From Bacteroidales bacterium UBA6248 (GTDB taxonomy: Bacteria; Bacteroidota; Bacteroidia; Bacteroidales; Lentimicrobiaceae): DNA of 11,232 bases. The notes under the pieces are model-generated. The model was given only the letters and a program-made list of their open reading frames with translations. It made no database searches and was not told the DNA's origin. The translations under genes and the position numbers were made by a program. Positions 1-6,576 of this stretch are shown here, piece by piece. The stretch covers positions 501 to 11,732 of the forward strand of contig DJVU01000077.1 of assembly GCA_002441345.1 (NCBI GenBank). Direction: 5' to 3'. Numbering within the stretch: position 1 is the first letter of the stretch; each line of letters begins with the position of its first letter.

Positions 1-236
1 ACCGAGTGCTCCTGCAGGTTGTGGCCTTCGCCCGGAATGTATGCATTCACCTCTTTGGTGTTGGTCAGCCTTACCCTGGCTACTTTACGCATGGCTGAAT
101 TGGGCTTCTTGGGAGTGGTCGTATAAACCCTCACACAAACACCCCTTCGCTGCGGGCAAGAATCCAGAGCAGGTGACTTGCTCTTATCGGTTAACTTGTT
201 ACGTCCTTTACGAACCAATTGCGAAATTGTAGGCAT
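1..236 (-). CDS. rpsL: 30S ribosomal protein S12, N-terminal part (cut by window edge)
   Basis: S12 lies at the decoding centre of the 30S ribosomal subunit and helps maintain translational accuracy. The minus strand from the ATG at 236-234 gives 78 complete codons with near-identity to bacterial S12. It begins MPTISQLVRKGRNKL, continues through CPQRRGVCVRVYTTTPKKPNSAMRK (about residues 28-51; the decoding loop PKKPNSA is 42-48), and ends GEGHNLQEHS just before the edge. Lys43, the residue most often changed in streptomycin-resistant mutants, is the normal lysine. The second resistance loop near residue 88 is outside the window. rpsL normally heads the str operon (rpsL-rpsG-fusA-tuf), which would continue to the left. 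Promoter-like sites lie upstream at 293-323 and 620-650. The gene just upstream on this strand is a response regulator, not rpoC, so the usual rpoBC neighbourhood is not seen here. The assignment is very secure. Confidence 0.98.
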   Translation of the reverse strand, partial: MPTISQLVRKGRNKLTDKSKSPALDSCPQRRGVCVRVYTTTPKKPNSAMRKVARVRLTNTKEVNAYIPGEGHNLQEHS

Positions 237-292
237 ATCAGTACTTTTAAATTGTTTTTGGTTACTCGGCAACCCCGATTTTTTGGGGACTG

Positions 293-323
293 CAAAAGTA
301 CAGCTTTATTTTATTTTAACAAT
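293..323 (-). promoter_or_regulatory. Likely rpsL promoter (Bacteroidota -33/-7 type)
   Basis: The minus strand at 300-293 reads TACTTTTG, an exact match to the Bacteroidota -7 consensus TAnnTTTG. Nineteen bases further upstream (323-320) is ATTG, three of four matches to the -33 box TTTG, at the usual spacing. The spacer is A/T-rich. Transcription would start near 287 and leave a leader of about 50 bases before the rpsL ATG. A small CCCC/GGGG inverted repeat (273-276 and 285-288) would lie in or next to that leader. Confidence 0.7.
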
Positions 324-619
324 AGGCTGAACAAAAATAAATTACATCTTTCCTGCAGTTCCATATCAGCGGAAACCGGGGCTAATGAATTCATCCTGTT
401 TCAGGATTTGCTTCTGAAGAGATTCGGGATTTTAATAAGGAGAGACAATTACAGCCTTTACAGCCGCAAGACTCTTCAATGCCTTTTAAATTCTGCCGGT
501 GGCGGTGGCACTGATTGAAACCTATATTGTCTTACTTTATCAGGTTTCCCGGATTAAATCTCAGAAAAATCGTGCATTTCAGGAAGTTAAAATCTATTCA
601 TTCCTTTCAAATGCGGCTG

Positions 620-650
620 CAAAAGTACAGAATATTTTGACTCCTGCAAC
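620..650 (-). promoter_or_regulatory. Second leftward promoter-like site upstream of rpsL
   Basis: The minus strand at 627-620 again reads TACTTTTG. The surrounding 14 bases (617-630) are identical to those at 290-303 around the rpsL-proximal box. At a 19-base spacing the -33 position (650-647) reads GTTG, three of four matches to TTTG. A transcript from here would start near 613 and cross more than 300 bases without a recognisable gene before reaching the nearer promoter. It could be a distal rpsL promoter with a long leader, or the promoter of a small non-coding RNA. Confidence 0.5.
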
Positions 651-714
651 ATTTTTTTCTGATTTTTAGTGATTTCTGTTAAAAAAAATGCAAAAGCAGA
701 CAGCATAAGCATTC

Positions 715-737
715 CAGGCAACTTTATGCCTGTTTTT
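715..737 (+). terminator. Hairpin with T-run facing rightward (weak)
   Basis: CAGGCA at 715-720 and TGCCTG at 727-732 form a perfect 6-bp stem with a 6-base loop, and five T follow at 733-737 on the plus strand. This is the layout of an intrinsic terminator for rightward transcription, yet I see no rightward gene or promoter to its left. On the minus strand the hairpin is not followed by a T-run, so it would not be a standard terminator for the response regulator transcript. Confidence 0.3.
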
Positions 738-876
738 AACCGCGTTTGAAGAGAACTGTTTTCCGTTTATAGCCGGCAGGGAAATCCAAAAGGAAAATAA
801 ATATCCCTGGTACAATTTTACACCGGATAATACGGGCCTTCAGCAAATGGCAAACAGTGCATTCAAGCGTTGATTC

Positions 877-1626
877 TTACAGCAATTCACGCAGGCGCTT
901 GTATCCCCCGGCACTCACCTTCAGCTTCTCCCCGGTTTTTAGCAAAGCAACCCGGGTGTCCTTCCCGTAAGGCTCTACCGAAACAATCTGGCTTATATTT
1001 ACTATATAACTGCGGTGGATCCGGAGAAATCCGGCTTTCGGGAGGTGTACCTCGAAATACTTCATGGTCTTTTCTTTCAGATAAGTTCCCCTGCCAGAAT
1101 AAATCATAACGTAATCGTCCTGTGCCTCTATATAATATATGGTATCGACGGGTATTACATTTATACGGTTTCCCTGCCTGACCACCACCCTGTCGATTTC
1201 TCCGGACGATTTTTCCAGTCCCGCATTCAATCGAAGGGTTTCTTCCGCAAGCGCAACGGGACTGGCTTCAATGCGCCTGACCGCCCGTTCAACAGCCTGT
1301 GAGAAGCGAACCCCGGAAAACGGTTTCAGCAAATAATCCACCGCATTCATCTCGAATGCACGTATGGCAAACTCGTCGAAGGCAGTTGTGAATATGATGT
1401 GCGGAGGCTCCGGAATCAGTTCCAGCAATTCAAAACCGCTGATTTTAGGCATTTGTACATCCAGAAAGATCAGGTCAGGGCCGATTTCCTGTATTGCCTT
1501 AAGTGCTTCAAAGCCGTTTTCGCATTCCCCTGCCAGCTCAATTTCCCCGAATTGCTGAAGGTAATGCTTCACCAGGTCGCGTGCCGGTGGTTCATCGTCA
1601 ATTATCAGTGCTTTTATGCGGGGCAT
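877..1626 (-). CDS. LytTR-family response regulator
   Basis: This is a transcription factor of the LytR/AlgR class, probably phosphorylated by the kinase encoded just upstream. Residues 1-120 form a receiver domain. The acidic pocket is I-D-D-E at 9-12, the expected phospho-acceptor is Asp56 in FLDVQMP, Thr80 and Thr81 fill the switch position, and Lys101 sits in LLKPF. After a linker (about 120-143), residues 144-249 form a LytTR DNA-binding domain, recognisable from YYIEAQDDYVMIY (164-176), LKEKTM (183-188), F-LRIHRSYIVN (200-210) and the C-terminal KVSAGGYKRLRELL. The length of 249 residues is normal for the family. The ATG at 1626-1624 lies inside the 3' end of the kinase gene, a 29-base overlap that suggests translational coupling. 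Members of this class bind promoter DNA through beta strands. The target genes cannot be inferred from this window. Confidence 0.95.
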   Translation of the reverse strand: MPRIKALIIDDEPPARDLVKHYLQQFGEIELAGECENGFEALKAIQEIGPDLIFLDVQMPKISGFELLELIPEPPHIIFTTAFDEFAIRAFEMNAVDYLLKPFSGVRFSQAVERAVRRIEASPVALAEETLRLNAGLEKSSGEIDRVVVRQGNRINVIPVDTIYYIEAQDDYVMIYSGRGTYLKEKTMKYFEVHLPKAGFLRIHRSYIVNISQIVSVEPYGKDTRVALLKTGEKLKVSAGGYKRLRELL

Positions 1627-2665
1627 AGGCCGGGAATTTCAGTGTTACGGTAAATGTTTCTTCACTTTTCATAATATGTACCAGATCGGGCATGCCATAC
1701 TGAATCCTCATTCGTTTCATCACATTGGATAATCCGGTACCGGTACCCCGTTTGCCGGGAAAGGCAGAATCATAGGTATTTGTGACTGCAACTTCCAGCC
1801 CTCTGTCTGCATTGGAGGCCGACAGAATAACCTCCGATTTGCCCGGTGTATTGTAAACTCCGTGCTTCACGGCATTCTCTACGAGGGGTTGCAGAATCAT
1901 AGGCGGCATTGGCCATGATCCGGTTCCTTCGTCAATATTTTCGATCACTTCCAGACGACCGCCAAACCGTACCTTTTCAATTTCAAGGTATAACCGCAGA
2001 TGGTACAACTCCCGGTCGAGCGAACTCATGCTGTTGTCGGAAAAACTGAAGGAATATCGCATAAACTCCGACAAATTCACCACCATCTCCTGTGCCCGTG
2101 CCGGATTGGTAATGGTAAGCGAGCTGATGGAATTGAGCGCGTTGAACAAAAAATGCGGTTTGATCTGTGAACGCAGCATGGCGATTTCCGTTTCGTGAAG
2201 CATCGACTGCAGCATCTGCTCGCGTGAGCGGTGTTCTTTCAGGTTTTCGTTACTGATGAGCAGATAGAAAACGGTAATCATGATGCCAAAAAGAAGTAAT
2301 CCGGTTATTACCCTGATTACCATAGAATCTTCCAGGTGCCGGATGTATTCCGGACTACTCCATGGCAGATTGTTCAGCAACAGCATACTTACGCCCATCC
2401 ACAGGCTTATAGAAACCGTGCTTCCGGCAGCAAGCCGAAGGATCATTCCGGCGGCAGAGGTTTTTTCATGGTCGTTGATTTTTATCAGAAACCAGAGTCC
2501 AACCCCTATTAGTGCAAAAACGAGATTCATCACCACCGCTTCCGAAAGAGCAAGGGCCATAACGGCACCCGGCCTTGAGGCAGCTATGTAGAGATGAATC
2601 AGGGTTATCAGCACCCACACTGCTATGTACAGCAGAACACGCTTATTGAACCTGTCGGTAATCAT
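1598..2665 (-). CDS. LytS/YehU-type sensor histidine kinase
   Basis: This integral membrane histidine kinase is the likely partner of the downstream LytTR regulator. Four hydrophobic helices are visible at about residues 9-30, 37-61, 73-98 and 115-138, with only short loops between them, so there is no sizeable extracellytoplasmic sensor domain. Residues 139-165 look like a linker coiled coil. The His_kinase domain (PF06580 type) follows, with the phospho-acceptor His171 in SQIKPHFLFNALNSISSL. The ATP-binding part has its N-box in QPLVENAVKHG (259-269) and a glycine-rich box in RGTGTGLSNVMKRM (306-319). The total of 355 residues is typical. The start ATG (2665-2663) is 17 bases past the stop of the LiaF-like gene, so the three genes form one operon. 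With no periplasmic domain, the signal is probably sensed within the membrane or relayed by the LiaF-like protein. That last point is inference. Confidence 0.95.
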   Translation of the reverse strand: MITDRFNKRVLLYIAVWVLITLIHLYIAASRPGAVMALALSEAVVMNLVFALIGVGLWFLIKINDHEKTSAAGMILRLAAGSTVSISLWMGVSMLLLNNLPWSSPEYIRHLEDSMVIRVITGLLLFGIMITVFYLLISNENLKEHRSREQMLQSMLHETEIAMLRSQIKPHFLFNALNSISSLTITNPARAQEMVVNLSEFMRYSFSFSDNSMSSLDRELYHLRLYLEIEKVRFGGRLEVIENIDEGTGSWPMPPMILQPLVENAVKHGVYNTPGKSEVILSASNADRGLEVAVTNTYDSAFPGKRGTGTGLSNVMKRMRIQYGMPDLVHIMKSEETFTVTLKFPAYAPHKSTDN

Positions 2666-2682
2666 TGGTTATTTGCAGGATT

Positions 2683-3396
2683 TCAGTAACTTTTGAGTTC
2701 TCCGCCGCCAAAGATTGCCACTCCTTTTATTACCAGGGTCTTGGATGTATCGATGTTGATGTTTGAGCGCTTATCGGAAAACCCTCCAAAGATATTGAAT
2801 ACTTCGAGTTTTACGTTCCAGTCAGAAGGAACCAGAAGAGTGGAACCTCCGAAAATGGCCACCATTTCAATGATGTTATCGTGCGGCGAAAGGGTGCAGC
2901 GCGTTAAATCGATTTTGGAACCGCCGAACACCGAAACTACCCTTCCACCCCGGAACTGATCCGACTGCACCACGCGTTCGCCGCCACCGAAAACGTCAAC
3001 TTCTTCAAAGAAATCGTTGCCCGACGACACCTGTGCGCGTTTGATCCGTTTCACGATGGCCGAATGCGAAAAGATTACAGCTACGCCAAGCAAAATTATC
3101 AGCACCGGCCAGAAAAGACCCAGAATGTTGTAGCCTCCGATACGCAACTGAAGAAAGATCAGGCCGGTGATTACAAGCAGCGTTCCCCAGCTGTAGTGGC
3201 GTCCGGCAAAGTTTACCACCCCCACTGCAACCAGCAGCATGGGCCAGGAAAAAATTATCCTCCAGACACCGGGGTCGAGGACTTGCATATTCTTAAGCAT
3301 ATACAGCACTCCGAATGCTATGATCAGGAGACCGGTTGTTGTTGTCTCGGCACTGCGTGTCCAGTTGCCACGTGTCATTTTTTCTTTCTCTTCCAT
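2683..3396 (-). CDS. LiaF-like membrane protein with five FGG repeats
   Basis: This is a predicted membrane modulator of the adjacent two-component system. From the ATG at 3396-3394 it has 237 residues. The N-terminal half has four hydrophobic helices (about 20-37, 46-63, 69-86 and 90-110), like the small four-helix domains found in LiaF/YvqF proteins. A basic stretch (KRIKR, 116-120) follows. The C-terminal half carries five copies of a [V/I]-F-G-G motif with F at 136, 157, 182, 203 and 229, spaced 21-26 residues apart. This resembles the beta-rich C-terminal domain of LiaF and fits a short beta-solenoid. In Bacillus, LiaF restrains the LiaS kinase in cell-envelope stress sensing; a similar role here is inferred from gene order only. 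The frame is open upstream to a TTG at 3441, but that TTG lies inside a promoter -7 box, so I prefer the ATG at 3396, which follows an A-rich stretch. Confidence 0.85.
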   Translation of the reverse strand: MEEKEKMTRGNWTRSAETTTTGLLIIAFGVLYMLKNMQVLDPGVWRIIFSWPMLLVAVGVVNFAGRHYSWGTLLVITGLIFLQLRIGGYNILGLFWPVLIILLGVAVIFSHSAIVKRIKRAQVSSGNDFFEEVDVFGGGERVVQSDQFRGGRVVSVFGGSKIDLTRCTLSPHDNIIEMVAIFGGSTLLVPSDWNVKLEVFNIFGGFSDKRSNINIDTSKTLVIKGVAIFGGGELKSY

Positions 3397-3438
3397 GGTT
3401 TTTTTGATTTTAGCGGAGTTTATCCGTAATTGATCCGA

Positions 3439-3446
3439 CAAAATTA
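3439..3446 (-). promoter_or_regulatory. Promoter -7 box of the LiaF-like/kinase/regulator operon
   Basis: The minus strand at 3446-3439 reads TAATTTTG, an exact TAnnTTTG match. The region 19-25 bases further upstream is T-rich (TTTCTTTACC on the minus strand) but has no clean TTTG, so the -33 element is weak. A transcript would begin near 3432 and leave a leader of about 35 bases before the ATG at 3396. The site sits just past the tandem terminators of the preceding gene, as expected for an operon promoter. Confidence 0.65.
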
Positions 3447-3551
3447 ATATGCCGGAGAAAAAAGGTAAAGAAAGAATCGGTGAACGCGGGAAAAATGCCG
3501 GTAAACGGAATTACGGACAGGATTACTTCAGCTGTACCGGATACTGAATTG

Positions 3552-3583
3552 AAAAAAGCCGGAACTTTCGCCTGTTCCGGCTT
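3552..3583 (-). terminator. Strong intrinsic terminator (distal of a tandem pair)
   Basis: On the minus strand AAGCCGGAAC (3583-3574) pairs perfectly with GTTCCGGCTT (3565-3556) around an 8-base loop, a 10-bp stem. It runs straight into six T (complement of 3552-3557). This is a textbook rho-independent terminator for leftward transcription from the 92-residue gene. Confidence 0.9.
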
Positions 3584-3599
3584 CACCATTCACTCACCT

Positions 3600-3620
3600 A
3601 AAAAGCGGATTATCTTCCGC
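3600..3620 (-). terminator. Intrinsic terminator (proximal of a tandem pair)
   Basis: On the minus strand GCGGA (3620-3616) pairs with TCCGC (3609-3605) around a 6-base loop, followed by five T (complement of 3600-3604). It begins only 7 bases past the stop codon of the 92-residue gene. The stem is short, which may explain why a stronger terminator follows. Confidence 0.7.
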
Positions 3621-3627
3621 AACTATG

Positions 3628-3906
3628 TTAAAACAGCATATCTGCATCCGGCAGATCGGGCAGTCCGCGCAGGTTATCCACGTAGCGATCCTGATTAAAT
3701 GCTTCCCCGAATTGCATAAGCCGGAAGAGTTCCACCTGCACTGTCATATAAATCAGTCGTCTGGCTTCGGCATCGGTAAACGAGTCCTCGATCAGCCGTT
3801 GATAGGTTTGAGCGGTTTCAGGCGGTTCATTTCTGCGAATCTGTTTATCAACGATCTGTTCGATAATCTCCCCGATTCGTTCATCCCTTTTGCTAAAATT
3901 GATCAT
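3628..3906 (-). CDS. Small conserved-looking protein of unknown function, 92 residues
   Basis: I do not recognise this family with confidence. The product begins MINFSKRDERIGEIIEQIVDKQI and ends LPDLPDADMLF. It is highly charged and should be mostly helical, with no signal peptide, no membrane segment and no cysteine. The middle carries a pattern of acidic and arginine residues (Y-QRLIEDSFTDAEARRLIY, 35-53), then F-LMQFGEAFNQDRYVDNLRGLP (61-82). That rhythm recalls short helical domains in small bacterial housekeeping proteins, but the recollection is not strong enough to name one. Support for a real gene: a normal ATG start, two intrinsic terminators directly after the stop, and placement divergent from the helicase gene. 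An overlapping 149-codon frame on the opposite strand looks like a shadow. No clear TAnnTTTG box is seen upstream. Confidence 0.75.
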   Translation of the reverse strand: MINFSKRDERIGEIIEQIVDKQIRRNEPPETAQTYQRLIEDSFTDAEARRLIYMTVQVELFRLMQFGEAFNQDRYVDNLRGLPDLPDADMLF

Positions 3907-4138
3907 GATACGCGATTTGTCAGAAGTTTATACAGCACTTGTTTTTGTTTTCATCCAGGCATCGTTAGTCAATTCTGTCTGCTTTCTTGTCTTGCCTGTA
4001 TTGTTGATAAGTTTTCCGGACAGGAATCCGACGATGCTTCTACTGTGGTTTATTGCATTCTGCCTGAAAAGTAACCCTGCTGAGGGCAGATTTTTATCTC
4101 CTTACAGGAAGTAAAACTGCTGTGAAACGGGAAGGACG

Positions 4139-4169
4139 TATGCAGGCTCAGAAAAGAGTACTAATTTTG
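4139..4169 (+). promoter_or_regulatory. Promoter of the PcrA/UvrD helicase gene
   Basis: TAATTTTG at 4162-4169 is an exact TAnnTTTG match. TATG at 4139-4142, three of four matches to TTTG, lies upstream with a 19-base spacer. Transcription would start near 4176, leaving a leader of less than 20 bases before the GTG at 4193. The rest of the divergent gap (3907-4138) shows nothing else I can name. Confidence 0.65.
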
Positions 4170-4192
4170 CGGGTATAATCAAACCGAAAGCA

Positions 4193-6490
4193 GTGCAGGA
4201 CTTACATAAAGAACTCAATGAAGCTCAATTACTTGCAGTAACGCAAAGCGACGGACCCGTGATGGTGATTGCCGGTGCGGGATCGGGTAAAACCAGGGTA
4301 CTTACTTACAGGGTGGCTTATCTTCTTCAGCAGGGTGTTGATCCGTTCAACATTCTGGCGCTTACTTTTACCAACAAGGCAGCGCGGGAGATGAAAGACC
4401 GGGTAATTGCTCTTGTGGGAGGATCGGAAGCGCGGAATGTGTGGATGGGGACCTTTCATTCCATTTTTGCGCGCATACTCCGGGTGGAGGGACATTTTCT
4501 CGGTTACCCTCAGAACTTCACCATTTACGATACCGACGATTCAAAAAACCTGATAAAAACGATACTTAAGGATCTGCAGCTCGATCCGAAAATTTATGTG
4601 CCCGGAGCCATTCTTTCCAGAATTTCTTCGGCTAAATCGAATCTGATATCGGCTGAAGAATACAACAACAATGCAGAAATCAAAGAATCCGACAAAGCTG
4701 CTAACCGTCCGCTTATTGGTGAAATCTTTCTTCATTACAAAGCACGGTGTTTCAAGGCATCTGCAATGGATTTCGACGATCTGCTGTACAATACCAATTT
4801 ATTGCTGCGTGATTTTCCGGAGGTACTCTACAAGTATCAGCAAAAGTTCAGATACATCCTGGTGGATGAGTACCAGGATACTAATTTTGCCCAGTATCTG
4901 ATTGTGAAGAAGCTTGCAGCCAGACACGAAAATCTGTGTGTGGTTGGCGACGACGCACAGAGTATATATGGATTCCGCGGGGCTAACATACAGAACATCC
5001 TGAATTTCAGGAAGGACTATACGGATGCCAGAACGTTTAAACTGGAACAGAACTACCGATCTACGAAGGTAATCGTAAAAGCAGCCAACAGTCTCATTGC
5101 CAAAAACAAGGACCAGATATTCAAAGAGGTTTGGACCGAGAATGAAGACGGAGAGCTCATTAAGATCCTGAAGGCTTCAAGCGATACCGAGGAGGGCAAT
5201 ATGGTTGCCAATTCGGTGTTTGAAATAAAAATGAACCAGCACGTCGCAAACTCCGATTTTGCTGTGCTTTACCGCACCAATGCTCAGTCGCGGGCCATTG
5301 AGGAAGCCCTCAGGCGGTTGAACATCCCTTACCGCATTTACGGAGGACTTTCATTTTACAAGCGCAAAGAAATCAAAGATTTGCTTGCTTATTTCAGGCT
5401 GGTGGTGAATACCCGCGACGATGAGGCATTCAACCGCATCATCAATTTTCCGGCAAGAGGCATTGGAAAAACGACACTCGACAGGCTGGAGATTGCGGCT
5501 TCCACAAACAATCTGAGTCTCTTTGAAACGGCTGTTAACGCAGGCAGGCTGGTTAGCGGTGTAAATCCGGGAACCATAACAAAGATTACGGAGTTTACAT
5601 CGATGATTCAGGCATTTCACCACCAGCTGAACAAGCTGAATGCTTACGAGCTGGCGATAAAGATTGCCAGAAACTCCGGCTTGCTGAAGGAACTGGCAGC
5701 CGACCAGTCGGAAGAGGGTATATCGAGGGTTCAGAACACCGAGGAGTTGCTTAACGCGGTAAAGGAATTTTCGGAAAAGGAGCAGACATTATTCCCCGAC
5801 GAAGAAACCGGTGAGCTGCTGAACGAGGGTCCGGGTCGCGGACTCGATCAGTTTCTGCAGGAAATTGCGCTGCTGACCGATGCCGACAGCGACGACAAGG
5901 ACGACAACAACAAGGTTGTGCTGATGACTATACATTCAGCCAAGGGTCTGGAATTCCCTTACGTATACGTTGTGGGGATGGAGGAGAATCTGTTCCCATC
6001 CATACTATCGTTGCAGTCGAGGGCTGAAATAGAGGAAGAACGCAGGCTGTTCTACGTTGCTCTTACACGTGCCTGCAGAAAGGTAACCCTGTCGTATGCC
6101 GAAACGCGCTACCGCTGGGGCAATATGACGATGAACGAACCCAGCAGGTTTTTGGATGAAATTGAAGAACAGTTCATTGAAAAAACAACCAGAAGGATAA
6201 TAAATCCCGGGAACGGTGGTTCGCCTGTGATGCAGAAAGCTCCCTTGTTTACTAAAAAGCCTCTGAAGAAAATTGACGATTTAAATTCCACGAAAGGGCC
6301 GGTATCTGGAGAAACAGCTGCCATTGAACAGATTCAGCCGGGTATTGAAGTCATTCATGAGCGTTTCGGAAAGGGAAAAGTAATAAATGTGGAGGGCAGC
6401 GGACCAAACACAAAAGCTACGGTTTTCTTCCCGGCTGCAGGTCAAAAACAATTATTGCTTAAATTTGCAAAGCTCAGACTATCTGAATGA
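4193..6490 (+). CDS. pcrA: ATP-dependent 3'-5' DNA helicase, PcrA/UvrD type
   Basis: This superfamily 1A helicase unwinds DNA 3' to 5' in nucleotide excision and mismatch repair and in removing proteins from DNA. All core motifs are visible: a Q-motif with Gln12, Walker A AGAGSGKT (27-34), motif II DEYQDT (225-230), motif III GDDAQSIYGFRGA (252-264), motif IV QNYRST (286-291), motif V TIHSAKGLEF (579-588) and motif VI ERRLFYVALTRA (616-627). Residues from about 712 (GIEVIHERFGKGKVI) to the end match the small C-terminal Tudor-like domain by which PcrA/UvrD contacts RNA polymerase. The 765 residues fit a full-length enzyme. The start is GTG; no ATG in frame lies nearby, and the sequence from MQDLHKELNEAQ matches the family N-terminus. 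The gene is apparently monocistronic, since a new promoter begins 10 bases after its stop. Separating PcrA from UvrD or Rep by name is conventional in this phylum. Confidence 0.96.
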   Translation: MQDLHKELNEAQLLAVTQSDGPVMVIAGAGSGKTRVLTYRVAYLLQQGVDPFNILALTFTNKAAREMKDRVIALVGGSEARNVWMGTFHSIFARILRVEGHFLGYPQNFTIYDTDDSKNLIKTILKDLQLDPKIYVPGAILSRISSAKSNLISAEEYNNNAEIKESDKAANRPLIGEIFLHYKARCFKASAMDFDDLLYNTNLLLRDFPEVLYKYQQKFRYILVDEYQDTNFAQYLIVKKLAARHENLCVVGDDAQSIYGFRGANIQNILNFRKDYTDARTFKLEQNYRSTKVIVKAANSLIAKNKDQIFKEVWTENEDGELIKILKASSDTEEGNMVANSVFEIKMNQHVANSDFAVLYRTNAQSRAIEEALRRLNIPYRIYGGLSFYKRKEIKDLLAYFRLVVNTRDDEAFNRIINFPARGIGKTTLDRLEIAASTNNLSLFETAVNAGRLVSGVNPGTITKITEFTSMIQAFHHQLNKLNAYELAIKIARNSGLLKELAADQSEEGISRVQNTEELLNAVKEFSEKEQTLFPDEETGELLNEGPGRGLDQFLQEIALLTDADSDDKDDNNKVVLMTIHSAKGLEFPYVYVVGMEENLFPSILSLQSRAEIEEERRLFYVALTRACRKVTLSYAETRYRWGNMTMNEPSRFLDEIEEQFIEKTTRRIINPGNGGSPVMQKAPLFTKKPLKKIDDLNSTKGPVSGETAAIEQIQPGIEVIHERFGKGKVINVEGSGPNTKATVFFPAAGQKQLLLKFAKLRLSE

Positions 6491-6500
6491 TATTTTTTTA

Positions 6501-6508
6501 TATCTTTG
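6501..6508 (+). promoter_or_regulatory. Promoter -7 box upstream of the DUF4290 gene
   Basis: TATCTTTG at 6501-6508 matches TAnnTTTG exactly and is followed by CA, as is common at Bacteroidota promoters. A T-rich run lies just upstream. No good TTTG is found at the 19-23 base spacing (ACTA at 6478-6481), so the -33 element is poor. A start near 6514 would give a leader of about 170 bases. Confidence 0.6.
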
Positions 6509-6576
6509 CACGCAGTCTGAAACCAGAAAAGTCTCCGGGACAGCTCACATCACAAAAATTTCCTGACACTGTTATT

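Larger units (their letters stand above)
237..876. other. 640-base intergenic region, no convincing gene
   Basis: This stretch lies between the response regulator stop codon and rpsL, both on the minus strand. I find no tRNA-like fold and no open frame with recognisable protein character. It holds the two leftward promoter-like sites (293-323 and 620-650). It also holds several hairpins: GAAACCT/AGGTTTC at 517-523/542-548 with an 18-base loop, ATCCTG/CAGGAT at 393-398/402-407 with a 3-base loop, and CAGGCA/TGCCTG at 715-720/727-732. The part next to the response regulator (738-876) shows no clear leftward terminator. Confidence 0.6.

Noticed and set aside
493..513. GGTGGC direct repeat in the long gap
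   Set aside because: It is only two copies of six bases; too short to mean anything alone.
219..518. Plus-strand open frame of 99 codons overlapping the rpsL start
   Set aside because: It runs antisense through the rpsL start and promoter, has no upstream promoter, and its composition looks random.
391..531. Short minus-strand open frame with a cysteine-rich stretch (CGCKGCNC)
   Set aside because: It has 47 codons between stops with no ATG, GTG or TTG in a sensible place and no terminator. The cysteine cluster comes from a short run of TGT/TGC triplets and is probably chance.
237..876. Possible tRNA or other known structured RNA gene in the long gap
   Set aside because: No T-arm consensus GTTCRA in a foldable context, no cloverleaf and no known RNA signature could be found by eye.
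3064..3429. Plus-strand open frame of 121 codons opposite the LiaF-like gene
   Set aside because: It is antisense to a membrane protein with clear helices and FGG repeats, and shows no protein character of its own.
3625..4074. Plus-strand open frame of 149 codons opposite the 92-residue gene
   Set aside because: The minus-strand frame has a well-formed acidic helical protein and terminators; this one is rich in Cys, Phe and His without a pattern, so it is a shadow.
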